DNA from: Vicia villosa
Lineage: Eukaryota > Streptophyta > Magnoliopsida > Fabales > Fabaceae
Length of the DNA stretch: 64,000 nt
Assembly (NCBI RefSeq): GCF_029867415.1
Contig: NC_081184.1
Span: 107,307,692-107,371,691 of the forward strand
Reading direction: 5' to 3'
Position numbers and translations under genes: made by a program. Shown here piece by piece: positions 10,546 through 23,493 of this stretch (the first letter of the stretch is position 1; each line of letters starts with the position of its first letter). The notes below the pieces were generated by a model. It searched no databases. It was not told the DNA's origin and saw only the letters and a list, made by a program, of their open reading frames with translations.

Positions 10546-10899
10546 TGGTACGGAATGCACATTTATTTAAGATGTATATTTTTTAATAAAAAAATGTCTG
10601 ATTACTTATGAAAAAAATAATAATTGAAGGTATAATTAATAAAAAAATATTTTAATCACTAATTTCATGTCTTATTTATAATTAATATTTTGATCAATAA
10701 TTTCATGTCCCGTTAATAATCAAAATAACAAGAATGTAAAAAAAATGAAATTATTTAACCAAAAGAATTTATTGAAAAACATATTTTAATTTATTTATGA
10801 ATTAAAATTATTTAAATTAAAAAAAACTCGTCCCCATTTATTAAAAATATATATTAAAATTTATTCATTAATTTAAAAATAACACTTTCCATTAATAAT

Positions 10900-10987
10900 A
10901 TACTCCCTTTGTCTCAAAATAATTGTCCATTTAAATTAATTTATAAGAAAAATATTTTTTTCCTATTTGGATAAGTAGTACACTTTT

Positions 10988-11070
<83 letters not shown>
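10900..11070. repeat. Stowaway-like MITE end followed by (TA)n microsatellite
   Basis: TACTCCCTTTGTCTCAAAATAA at 10901 resembles the common Stowaway terminal inverted repeat (TA plus CTCCCTCCGTCCC). No matching right end is present. From 10992 to 11070 there is an uninterrupted TA run that abuts the next LTR. Confidence 0.5.
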
Positions 11071-11075
<5 letters not shown>

Positions 11076-13355
11076 CACCCCACACATAAATGACTAGTAT
11101 ATTATGCATGAAACGTTAAAATTGATATTGAGTACATACAAAAGCTTTATACATATAGAAAGATCCATAATACAATACAACATGAAATTCTAATAAGAAT
11201 TACAAAACATCTGTCTTCAATGGATCTGCACAGCGGAAAGAGAGATCTGACGAGGTCTCCGGGCCATCGCCACTTCCAAGTCTTCAGTCCAAACCTGTTA
11301 CTGACCAACCACTACTAAATTGTACCTGAAAAATATAAGTTGATTGGGGTGAGATTACTAAATCTCAGTGAGTCCTCCTATCCTATGGGTCCACTCGGAT
11401 CTACAGGGTACATGCATCAAAACCGAATCCACCATTGATTCGGGGTTATCCTCACATCCGGTACAAGTACGGAGAAAACAAGGAATCGTCCACCATAGGA
11501 CTCATCATACACAAGTATCGACAAACAAGTATGCCAAAACCCATACCCATGTACGGGGAATCCAGAAGTCGTTACAAACCTCGACTAGATTATAGAATGA
11601 ACGCACCCTCGATGGGTTCACCCATGCCTATTGTCAAGAGACTCGTACAAGCACACTGCAAGAGTAGTTAAGCGGGTTCGCCCAAGCCTATCTGGCCGCG
11701 AGATGACATTAGCCGAAATGGCGTCATTGTCCCGGTAACCACCTTTACGCACGTGTGTTAACACCAAGTACCGAACCGCCATCTTGACGCATGAGCCCAC
11801 CGGGCGAAAGCCTAGTAGTAGTCTACATGACTTCACTAGAGGTGAGTTACCGAAAATGTATTGGCCTACGTGGCCACATAATCCCACCATACCGAGCACG
11901 CAAGTGTGTTAACGCCAAGTGAGTAAAACCCCGTACGGAAACTCACGAGCACACTGCAACGGTAGCTCAGGTGCGCGACCTTTGATCACATCATCGGACT
12001 ATTCTACGGATTCCATGGTCCGGGAAAATACCTTGACTTCATAGTAAGAGGTATATCCCAATCTAGCCCCCGGTCACTTCGATTCAAGCATACGCACACA
12101 CAACAAGCGTAAGGTCATAAGACAATTCAATCCGAATGTTTAACCAAAACATTTGGATATCACCACATTTCCATGTTCCTTCATATTGCATTCATCAAGC
12201 ATTAAGGAACAAATAATGGTAGTTACACTATCACATTTAAATCATGCATAATTCACAATTTCCAAATAATCAAATGGAAGTATTGAAATTAAATACTTAA
12301 CAGCGTCACATACTACCAAGAGGTACGCATAAACAATAAGAGAGGAGTCCGGTTACGGATGAAAACCAGAACTGCACTCAAGGGGTAAGAAACAGAATTC
12401 TGCAATCAGCATCTTCCGCTTAGCGGCTCCTGTCCGCTTAGCGGGTTCGCGATATTTTATTTTTTCCACAAACAGCATCTTCCGCTTAGCGGCCTCACGT
12501 CCGCTTAGCGGACTCGCGATTTTCTGGAAAAATGTTCATCATCCGCTAAGCGGCCTTAGCCCGCTTAGCGGACCATAGCAGAATCAGAAAAATGCAGAAC
12601 GCACCAGTTCCGCTATGGGGGTATTCTAACCCCTAGAATCCACTTGCATGTGTCAAATTACAACATATAACAGTAATATGCATCACAAACAACCATCAAT
12701 TATCACATAGCACATTTTAGCATCATGAATTTCATGGATTTATCTCACAATCCCTAAACCCCAAACATGCAATTCCCATAATTTTCCCCAAAGTCTCTAA
12801 CTAAGGACTCACCATGGATTTAGAGAGGTTAGAAAGATGTTCTTTGCTGCCATTGAACTCCCACCATAGCCAAAGTTTCATTTCATCTTCATCAAACCCG
12901 TATCTACTCTCTTCATACTTTCAGCATGACTGACACAACTTCAAGCTCAGTTTTCTCCTCCAAAACAGAAGCTCTGAACGCAAACCATAGGTGCAAATCG
13001 AAGAGAAATTCGTTAGCTTTCCAACGGGACCAGAATCAGCTCAATCGGATTTACGAGCAGAGAGATATACCTGATTTAGTGGAGCTGTACCAATAGTTGC
13101 GAAAATGGAACTTGCTTCATGAGTTCTTCTTCCTTTCTTGTTTCCAAATTCTGATGTGCAAGCCAAACAATGTCTTAAGTTCATGCACCCATGTTTAATG
13201 ACCAATGTGCCCTTTAACCATGCCAAAATTACAACAATGCCATTTAGTTCCATTCTAACCAATCCTCTTTGTTTCTAACCACTCCATTAATTCTTCTAAT
13301 AACCATTTACTCACTTAAATGATAATTATCGGTGTCAAAAGATCGGGATATTACA
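11071..13355 (-). repeat. 3' LTR of non-autonomous LTR element, family X copy A
   Basis: The block starts TATAACACCCC (copy B has TGTAACACCCC) and ends GATATTACA, 2,285 bp, and is clearly related along its length to the LTRs at 45.0 and 51.0 kb. On the minus strand it starts TGTAATATC directly after a purine tract (13356-13371), so this is the 3' LTR of a minus-strand element. It contains six CCGCTTAGCGG-type palindromes (12416-12571) and conserved splice-like consensus sequences: donor CATG/GTGAGT at 12811-12812 and acceptor TTTTTCAG/GT at 11326-11327. Confidence 0.82.
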
Positions 13356-14440
13356 TTCTCCCCCCCTTAATTAGAATTCGTCCTCGAATTCCTTCCGGTT
13401 ACCACGGAGACCAACCCTTCTTATCTATCCAATCAAGGGAAAGAATGTTACTCACATTCGTCTTTAGATAATCTCACTACTCTGTCTGAGGATCATTCCA
13501 TACAAAGAAACACAATCTGCCAAAATACTTGCGTCCCACTATACATGATTAGAAACCTTAACCGTCAAGCAACACATCTATTCAGATACTTCGTCTTGAC
13601 ATACCTTGGGAAATATCCTTCCAGGGTCCTTGACCTTTACTGCTCTGCACTGAATCCCCAGAACTTCAGAAACCCTAGTAATCCACTCATATTGGATATC
13701 TGCTGTTCAAACTCTGTTGTGCTCACCCTTGTCCAACACACTTACTGATTCACTCAGCTCCTTGAATTACTTCCCACTTAAGAATTATCGCCACAACGTC
13801 GCTTCTGCGATAACACTTCAAGTTATTCTCCGCTCGAGTCCATACAATATCATTAGGTGATCTCCAATTCTTTGGTCTTAACCTCTGGTTCCCAAAGTCT
13901 TAGGATGATTGCCCCAAATTTACCTTCACTCATACAACTGAATCTCCTTACTTTAACTCTCGCCTCAGTTCTAGGCGTATCAGTCATCACCGCAATCCAT
14001 GATAGCGTAGCATCTTGCAACAATAGCCTTGACATTAGACCACCTCACACAAGATTCTACTGGTGAGAGGTGAAATTCCATAGCTGACCTGTAACCATTG
14101 CCCGAGTCTTCCTGCACGATCATAGTGCACAAGGCTTAACCTCAAAGAACTTGTGCCAGCTGAATGTCTCCACTAGCCTTCAGCATTCCGGCGATCACGA
14201 TACTATGTCCAACCCTTGATGCTTACAAGTTCAACTGATGATCTACGAACATCGGATTACATGTCATCCACAAGGTCTCTTCCCAATCTGGCCCACTGTC
14301 GGTATCTCTCGTGGTTATGGTGGATCCCCTATAGAGAACGACAAAACGAAATGCTGCTTCGACGAGTTCCTCTTGGGAAGATACTTCCATCCCAAGAGAA
14401 GATCCTACAATTAGTCTGTTCGTTCCTACCTCAGACTTAT
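13356..14440 (-). mobile_element. Partial interior of family X copy A
   Basis: The polypurine side (TTAAGGGGGGGAGAA on the minus strand) and the nearby CGAGGACGAATTC resemble the 3' end of Ty3-gypsy chromoviruses of the Tekay type. The sequence then tracks the first ~1.1 kb of the interior of copy B (47515-48600) and stops at CTCAGACTTAT, where TA-rich sequence begins. No gag or pol reading frame is visible. Confidence 0.7.
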
Positions 14441-14448
14441 ATATATAT

Positions 14449-14995
<547 letters not shown>

Positions 14996-16534
14996 TTGAC
15001 ATTTTATTCTATAATCCTCTTTAATAGTCATCACCAAATTCAGTTCACATTATATTTTAAGAAACAAAATATTTGATACTTTTTTTAAATTATAATAATC
15101 AATTACAAATAATTTATATATATGATATTTGTAATTTAATTAATAAAAGTTACATATTTATTATCATTGTATTCAAAAATTAAAATTATCATATATCAAT
15201 TCAAATTGTAATATAATCATATATAAATCAAAATTATTAATAAAATTATTTTATTCATAGACTATTTTTGACTTTTTGTATAAAAACAATTAATATTATT
15301 ATATATTATTCAAAATAATTTAAATCAATAGTTTGTAAAAAACAATTGTGAAAAATAGAAAAACAAATGTTTATAGGGTTGATAGAGTTGTAATAATAAA
15401 AAGGTTTATAAAGTTTGATAAATTAAAAAAAAACAAAATTAGAATTAGTTAAAAATAAGTAGAAAAGTAATTTGCTTCATTATTCTATTTAAATATTCAC
15501 GCATAATTGAGATGGATTTCGATAAATAAAAATATTTATTTAGAATTTCAAACATTTGTATCATGTTACCCTTATTTATAGAGTTAAAACTATGTAAAAC
15601 ATGTTATCCTTAAATTCAAATATAAAAGAAACAAAAAATTTAAAAATGTATTAAAAATATATTATTATAAACATTTTGTATCATGTAACTCTTATTTAGA
15701 GGGTTAAAAATATCACAATTAATATTTTTAATAGAAAACAGGGGTTTGATAGTTAGTTTTAATTATTAGAAGAATATATTTAGCAAAGTGTATAATTATT
15801 AAAAAATAGTATTTTATTATAGTTTCTATTCTAATTATCCAAATTTCTATTCATTGACACGTTAAAATAATTTCTAATTAATTTTTTTTAAAGACCGTTC
15901 ATTTTTTTAAAAAAAAGTTTTGGTTGAGAAATCTTATGTAATCTTTTTTTCATGCTACATGAGTGTTGTACAACACCTACTCTTGCCCATTAATTTTAGA
16001 CCTAAGTGGTTGAAAGTAGATTGATATAGTTCTGAATTTTCTAGGTCAGAGAAGTCTTGCAAAGTTTGTTATATTCAAGACAAGGATATTGATATAGTAA
16101 GTACACAATGTAACAACAGCAGCCGTTTAATATACTATGAAAAAGTAATATAATATCTATTAAACATGAGTAGTATAAAAGGTATGTAATAAATAATAAA
16201 TAATATAAATAAAATCATTCATTTTTTATTATCTTGTTACTCACTATATTTATCAAAATTATTTATAATTAAATAATAAAATTGAATGCAAAATATCACA
16301 TTATTTTAATTTCCTTTATTTTAGACGTTTGTGTAGAGTATTAAGAGGACAATTATAAATGAACTACTCTATAAATGAGTTACGTTAGTAAAAATATTTT
16401 CAATTATATATTAAAAATATGGTAATATTTAATAGTAAAAATATTTTAAATTTTATATTATTGATCCTATAAATTTTATATATTGAGTTAGTATAAAAAT
16501 ATCTTCAAACTTCTATTAGTAAAATATCAATTTT
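14996..16534. other. AT-rich intergenic sequence
   Basis: Very A/T-rich, with many short A and T runs. No gene, terminal repeat or RNA gene could be supported. Confidence 0.5.
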
Positions 16535-16571
16535 ACATTAACAATAATTTTTTTTGACAAGAAGAAACTTA

Positions 16572-16885
16572 GGGTATGTTTGGATATCACGAAATGAACG
16601 GAGCGGAATGGAATGGAGCGGAAGGAGATGGAGCGGAGTGGAACGGAGCGGAACGAATGTTCCATTCCATTGTTTGGAAATTTTAGAACGGAATAAGGCA
16701 AATTATTCATTCCGCCCAAATCGGAGGGGAAAGAATATGGTGGTAAGTGATGGAATGGAATGGAATCCATACCACTCCTTTCCGCTCCGCTCCATCAGTT
16801 TTTAAATTATCCAAACAATGGAATATCATTTTATTCCATTCCATTCCGCTCCGCTCCATCCGATTCCATCAATCCAAACAAAGCC
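16572..16885. mobile_element. Tourist-like (PIF/Harbinger) MITE nested in the LINE
   Basis: The terminal inverted repeats are GGGTATGTTTGGAT and ATCCAAACAAAGCC, flanked by the 3-bp duplication TTA at 16569-16571 and 16886-16888. This is the hallmark of PIF/Harbinger elements. The 314-bp interior is largely self-complementary and built from GGAGCGGAATGGAA-type words and their complements. It has no coding capacity. Confidence 0.88.
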
Positions 16886-18254
16886 TTAATTCATTTCATT
16901 AAACAAAAGAGTATCAATACAAGGAGGAATAACATTAACAATACTACGTCTAGACCAAGAATTGGCCGCCTTGACTAACGAGTCGGCAACCATATTCGCT
17001 TGACGCTTAATAAACTTAACCTCAAAGTTTGTAACAGAACTCAACAATCTTTGGATAGACATAATGATAGTATTAAACTCAGAATTACCGGTAACCGTAG
17101 AATTGATTCCATGTATCACCACCTGGGAATCGCTTTCGAAGATCACTTTGATCAGATTCATAGCAATAGCATTATGAATAGCTTCTTTCATGGCCAAAGC
17201 TTCGGCTTCTAGTGGAGACATAAGGCCAGTATCCCATGCTACACCTGCAGTAATAAATCTTCCCAAATTATCCCGAATACACCAACTCCTATTCGTAGTC
17301 TGATAATGTCTACTAAAACCAGCATCAACATTACACTTCAACCATCCTTCTGCGGGAGGAGTCCAAACCAACGGGAGCTGAGGAATAATATTCGACACCT
17401 GAACTTCACGGGCCTCAAACCAATCAAACCAATTATAATAAGCTTGAATACCAATTCTAGAGAGATATTCCCTATTATTATTCCAAACAATATTATTACG
17501 GTTCTTCCAAATACATTCTAGCACCATAGCAAAACGCCCCGCATCTTTATTCTCTTCTCTACTACAAATATCAAGGATAAGAGACTTAGCATCACTGAAA
17601 ATTTGTAAACGGTGATCAACAATAGAAGACAAACCTGCTTCCCGCCAACAAGAATTAATAACATGACAACCAAAGAAAGTATGCCAATCATCTTCCACTT
17701 CCAAGTCGCAAACCGGGCAAAACAAAGAACATTGAACATAATGTTGTCGAAGTCTTCTACGTGAAGGTAAGCAATCTCGACAAATTCTCCAAAGAAGGTG
17801 TTTAACTCTAGGCGGAGCCATAATGTTCCACAAATTATCCCAATTTCCATCCACTCTATACTTTGGTTGAAAAGAGTGAGAATTCCTCCAAAGTTTATAA
17901 CCCGAACGAACACTATAATCCCCATTTTTCTCTTCATCCCAAACAAGTTTATCCTCTACAACCTCCTCAATCAAGGGAATACTCAAAATGTCTTTCGCAG
18001 CAACCTGATCAAATAAGGAATTAACAACTCGAGTGTTTCAACTCTTAACATTGGGTAAGAGAAGATCTTGAACCGAAAGTTGAACACACCTTCGGGAAAC
18101 GAGCCTCTAAGGCGGAAATCATTTCTCCCGCGAAGCCAAGGTTCATGTAAGACCTTAATATTACTACCATTCCCAATACTCCACCTACAGCCCAAAGATA
18201 ACACATCCTTAGCCTTCTAGAGACTTCTCCACACAAAACTCGGATTAGAGCCTA
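16886..18254 (-). pseudogene. LINE ORF2 C-terminus (zf-RVT and RNase H domains)
   Basis: A 366-codon open frame at 16886-17986 encodes the zf-RVT domain (WNIMAPPRVKHLLWR, then a CPVC...W-H-FFGC finger near residues 90-110). An RNase H-like domain follows (LKCNVDAGF near 216, a conserved E near 260 and SDSQVV near 283). Upstream on the same strand, GCRWSIGNGSNIKVLHEPWL (18130-18190) is the linker typical of plant L1 ORF2, in a different frame, so there is at least one frameshift near 18000-18100. Endonuclease and RT domains are missing, so it cannot transpose. Confidence 0.92.
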
Positions 18255-18386
18255 ACATTAACAATAATTTAATTATGCCAAAAATTTCATAAATATTTTA
18301 AATGCTCATAAAAATGAGTAATTGAAATTAATTACGTTGATATATGTTAAAAAGAAATATGTTAATAATGGTAATAATAACAATAA

Positions 18387-19482
18387 GAGTGAAGACCCAT
18401 TTTGGTCCCTCATAAATATTACACGAGTCAAATTAGTCCCTCACAAAAAAATTGACCCAACTTAATCCCTTACAAAATTTAATCGGATCATATTAGTCCT
18501 TCTGCTAATATTTTTCTCAAATTGGTTTTTTTTTCTAGTTTTAAACCATGACTGGACTGTCACGTTGGATTTTATTTACTTTTCATTTTGTAAATACTAA
18601 ATTGATTTTTATTTTTAATTTCATTTTTAAACAATTATAAATTAATAATATAAAAAAACCAAAATTGTTTCTTATAAGGAGTTGAACTCAGGTCCACGTG
18701 GTTTAATCTTAAAAAATTATAAATTTAAAATAAAAAATACAAAATTTGTATCAATATGGTTTCGAGCCTAAGTCTCTTCAGATTAAATGACAGTCAATTT
18801 AATACAATAGAAATTGATTTGTCTATTTGTAAATGATAGTCACTTTACTAACAATAGAAATTAATTTGTCTAGTTGTTATTGATAGTCACTTTACTAACC
18901 GTGAAAATTGATTTGTCTAGTTGTAAATGATAATCACTTTATTAACAATAGAAATTGATTTATCTAGTTGTAAATGATAATCACTTTACTAACAATAGAA
19001 ATTGATTTTTCTAGTTGTAAATGATAGTCACTTTATTAACAATAGAAATTGATTTGTCTAGTTGTAAAGTGGAAATTATTTAACTTGAATGAGACTTGGA
19101 TTTGAGACCTCATAGGTAAAAATTTATGTATAGAATTTGTTAATATTAGTAGAAATCATGGAAATTACTTGTTTAAAAATTACTTTATAAGAAATAATTT
19201 TGGCTTTTTTGATATTATTCATTAATAACTGTTTAAAAATGAAATTAAAAATAAAAATTAATTTAGTATTTAAAAAAAATCTAACGTGTTAGTCCAGTCA
19301 CGGTTTAGAAGTATGAAAAGAACCGGTTTAGAAGTAGAAAAAACCGATTTGAGAAAAATATTAGCAAAATGACTAATATGACCCGGTTAAATTTTGTAAG
19401 GGATTAAGTTGGGTCAATTTTTTTGTGAGGGACTAATTTGACTCGTGTAATATTTGTGAGGGACCAGAATAGGTCTTCACTC
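18387..19482. mobile_element. Non-autonomous Mutator-like element with long inverted termini
   Basis: The termini start GAGTGAAGACC and the inverted repeats run for roughly 150 bp (GGTCCCTCA, AATTAGTCCCTCAC, TTAATCCCTTACA and complements). The 9-bp duplication TAACAATAA lies at 18378-18386 and 19483-19491, as expected for Mutator superfamily insertions. The 1.1-kb element has no transposase. Its centre holds 47-bp tandem repeats. Confidence 0.85.
18788..19072 (+). repeat. Six ~47-bp tandem repeats inside the MULE
   Basis: TCACTTTA/TCACTTTT-type starts recur at about 18795, 18841, 18888, 18935, 18982 and 19029, a constant 47-bp step (46 for the first). The unit contains AATAGAAATTGATTTGTCTAG. 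The first copy is the most diverged. Confidence 0.85.
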
Positions 19483-19491
19483 TAACAATAA

Positions 19492-22400
19492 TTCAAAGGT
19501 ATTGAATAACTTTTATCTTACCACTTCTAATATTTTTCTATAAATAAATATTATCTTTAAATGTAATTAAAGATGCAATAAAGATATTTTAATCATTAAT
19601 TTATTTTATTTTTTTGACAAAATCACCATTTATTAATTTATAATTTATTATAAAATGGTTTTTTTAACCAGCATACAAAAAGAACAATCAACTAAATTGT
19701 TATTTCAACCGCATAAGATCATGAGTAACATTTATTAAGTGTATCTATTTTTTTTTAAATTGTCAAAATAGATTGAAAAAAAATGAAAGCATAAGGATTG
19801 CTATTAATACTCCAATAAACATGAACGGAGCCACAAAAGAGAAGTAGTGAACCACACAATTTTTTTCATCTTTCTTCTTTATTGATGATTTAACCACTTT
19901 TTGTAATATTATCTTTCTTTTATCAATAAAATTAACTTACAATATTATCTTTTGTAATCAAATCTTTTGTAGATGAAGGATGTGATGGAAGTATTGAAAG
20001 GAAGAGTGTTGGGAGGGGTTTGAGAGAAGAGACATATGAAGGATGTGATGGAAGAAGGTTGAGTAAAAGATAGTCAATTGGGCAGAAAAAGTATCTGCAA
20101 AAAGAGAGTGATTAGACGTTTGCTTTTTCCAAAATGTAAAAGGAGACATTGTTTAAATTCAAGACAAACACAAAAACTAATGAAGGCAAAACAATAGATA
20201 AAGAACATAAGGTTGGTATGAAAGAAGATGAATTTAATAATAATAATAATAACTGTGAGAAAAAAGTAGGGGGTATGATGTAGCACAAAACATTATGCAC
20301 CGCATTAACCGATTCTTTTATATTCATCACTTCTTCAAGATTTCTTTCAATCTTCAATAATAATTCAACATCTTTTCAAGATTATATTCTCTTTCGATCT
20401 TCAATATCATCTTAACGAATGTTGTATCTTAAATTAAAATTAATTTTAAATTAAAAATAATTCTAAATTAAAAGTAATTTTCAATCTGCATTGTGCATCA
20501 CCACCTTCCATTCTAATTTTTCTTAAAAGTAAAACAAATATTATTTCAATGTCATTCTTACATAAACAAAAAATATTCATCATTAAATATATCTTATATA
20601 ACATAAACAAATTTGTATATTATTAATCAAAATTAAATTAGTATTATAAAAATTATGACAAATTAATGACATTTAAATGTATTTAATTTCAACAAATATT
20701 TTTACTCATCAATATCCTTCATTAATATTTCTCTCCATCAATATTCTTCCACAACTTGTTTTGCAATTCAAATTTATTAAATGTAGCTAGTGAATAGGAT
20801 GACACACAAGATTACATGATATATCTGGCTTTCTAAAACACGGTTTTTTGTGAAAAAATTATAAAATTTCAAAGACAGAAAAAAGTATAATCTCACATTA
20901 TTAAACAAAATTAGAACTTCCAAATCACATTCCAATCTCACATGAACTCATTTAGATTTAAAATAACATGAATAAAAAAACAAAGAAAAATTAAAAATCA
21001 AAACTAAAAAAAGCATGACTAAAAAGTGCAGAATAAACTTTTTTAAAAAAGTGAGAAATCTTCTTACCATTGATTTCTTGGATTTTCTTCTTCCTCAGAA
21101 CAACTTTCTAAATATAGTCCTACATTAAAACCAGAGTTTTTTTTTAAGATATACAATAGAATAAAATCACCAGATAAATATGCACGGTAAAAAAAATGAT
21201 GAAAATTTAAAAGTAATCCTACATCAAAATAAGAGTTTTATTTTTTGTAGGTATCACATCAGTATGTACCTTTGTGTTGTTGCTTCTTATTTCCTGGAAA
21301 AAAAAGCCAATGAGATATCAATTTATTCTCATTCTTTAGGTTCTAGAAGCGACAAAATTTATCCAATAATTTGTTAATATTAATTTAAGAAAACTTGGTT
21401 GAATTGAAATCAATTTTAGAAATGAAACAAATAATGATTTGTGTAGGATACATTTCATGAAATAGTTCAATCAAAGAACTGATATTCAATGATGTAGAAT
21501 ATTTAAATTTCTTTACAAATCATAAAGCTGGCAATTGATCTTAAAGTGGCAACCCAGATATAATAAAAATTATTAAAAAAATAACAAACCTGTTCTTTTT
21601 CAGCAGGCAGAACATAAGTAATAGCATGTGGACACTTCAGAAATTTCAACAGCTCCCCAAAAACTCTATGAAGCTACAATGTTTTTATCACCTGAACATC
21701 AACCGCAACACTTTATGTTACAATGCTAAGTTTCTCCCGAAACCCATTTTTCATAACAATCCATTAATCATTAAAAAAGAGAGAAGACTGCAAGAAAGTT
21801 TCATGATCAAGAGCTTGATTTCATACCTGGAGATTTTGATTTCAGATCTGGAGGCTTTAATTTCAGATCTAATGATTTCAGTTTCAAATCTGGTGGTTTC
21901 CAAATACTCGTTTAGAAAAAGATTTGTGAATACACAAAGTGGAAGGGCCTGCAAGGAAGAACCTATCTAAGCAACTCATGGTCCAAAATACTCGTTCAGA
22001 AAAAGATTTATGAATAACTTTCGATTTAAATATACCTTTGTTTATCTATTTGTTCATCTGCATCTTCTATTGCACAAACCCTAAGAGATCTTGAACATTT
22101 TCTTTGCATTCAAGCAGTGCTTTTGTAAAATCTGAAACAAACACATGATAATAGTTAATAAATCAAAAAACATTTAGTCAAGAATATGACCACAACAAAT
22201 TGTAAGGCCATATAATCAAAGTCTGCAAGATGAAGATGACAGACAAAGAGAAAGTAGAGATTAATGTGAAATCAGAAGAATGAAGAGAAAGTAGAAAGAG
22301 AAAGAAGGAGAAAGTGAAACAAAAAAAAAAGAAAAGAAAAAAGATAGTAGTCTAGTGGAAGAAGAAAATAACTTAAAAGAAGAAGAGAAAGAGGATTGGT

Positions 22401-23050
22401 AAGAGAGAGAAAGAAAAAAATAAATGTGAAAGAGGAAGAAAGAGAGAATCCGTGAGAGAGAGAGAGAAAGAAAAGAAATAAATGGCAAAACCTAAAAGAA
22501 GAAAGGTTGGAGAAGCTATCCACGTGGAGCATTAGTGAGCAAGCAGGGCAATTTTGGTATTTCCAGACACATAAACTTTCTTATATTGTAGATAATAAAA
22601 TGAGTCAAAAGTTTTGCATTAAATAAAAAATAAATGCTAAACAACGTATAAATAAAATATTTTATAGCATATACAATAGTAGTAATCACTTTGAAAAATT
22701 GTTTAAGAAAATACTCCAGATACTGATTAACATATAAATGAGTGTTAATACTTTACTCCAAGAACTTTCACTGTGGCCTGAAAACATCACTCTCGTAACA
22801 ACCAATTTGCAATTCCTCGCGTTTCAAAATGGAAAGCCTCTTTCCATTTTGCTCTTTTGCATTTTCTTTTTATTTGCAACAAAACAATCACCATTTTTAA
22901 TGCCACTAAGTAATAGACTCATGAAATGCAAGAAATAATAATAATAAAATAATAATAATATTCTTTTATGAGCAAACTATATATACACAAATGCATTCTT
23001 TGCATTTTGGCTAGTCATAATTGGATGATATTATTGAAAGAAAATAAAAT
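19492..23050. other. AT-rich sequence without recognisable genes
   Basis: No coding homology was found. It contains a run of AATAAT at about 20236, degenerate ~24-bp repeats at 21820-21905 (GATTTCAGATCTGGAGGCTTT-like) and a strongly purine-rich plus strand at 22255-22480 (GAAGAGAAAG-type). Open frames in the purine-rich stretch are low-complexity artefacts. Confidence 0.5.
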
Positions 23051-23493
23051 AAAGAAAATTTCTTTACCCACCTCCTTATGGGGTCACCCCCAACGAAAAC
23101 CCCAGTTTACCCCTGCTTCGGAAATGAACTTCCGAAGTATTTTTTTTTTTTAAATTTTCTCAGACTTCGGAAGTGCATCTCCGAACCAAATGGGGGGGGG
23201 GGGGGTGTTTTCGGAGATGCACTTCCGAAAACACCTTTTTTCAAATTTTAGGGGGTTTCGGAAATGAACTTCCGAATTATGCAGAAACTGTGTTTTTTTT
23301 ATGTTTTTGGAAACAGCCTCGTATTTTTAATTAAAGGAAGACGGCAAATAAAATAAGCGATATATAAACAGAAAATACTAATATACTAATATGATAAAAA
23401 TAGTAATATATACAAGCCGATCCGATCCAAATCCAAATAATAGTAGTGTACGAAAGATACAATCCGAAAACAAAAAAAAAATAAACCCGACCA

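Larger units (their letters stand above)
16535..18270 (-). mobile_element. 5'-truncated L1-type LINE with 16-bp target site duplication
   Basis: ACATTAACAATAATTT occurs at 16535-16550 and 18255-18270 and flanks the element, the expected product of target-primed reverse transcription. On the minus strand the element ends in A8 (16548-16555), partly shared with the duplication, after only ~13 bp of 3' UTR. The 5' side is cut within the region upstream of the zinc-binding RT-associated domain. A Tourist-like MITE at 16572-16885 has inserted between the stop codon and the poly(A). Confidence 0.9.

Noticed and set aside
12416..12571. CRISPR-like array of short palindromic repeats
   Set aside because: Repeats are only 11 bp, the spacers are short and irregular, and the setting is a plant LTR; not a CRISPR.
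22261..22532. Minus-strand frames rich in S, F and L
   Set aside because: They are the complement of a purine-rich stretch; low-complexity, two frames look alike, no domain.
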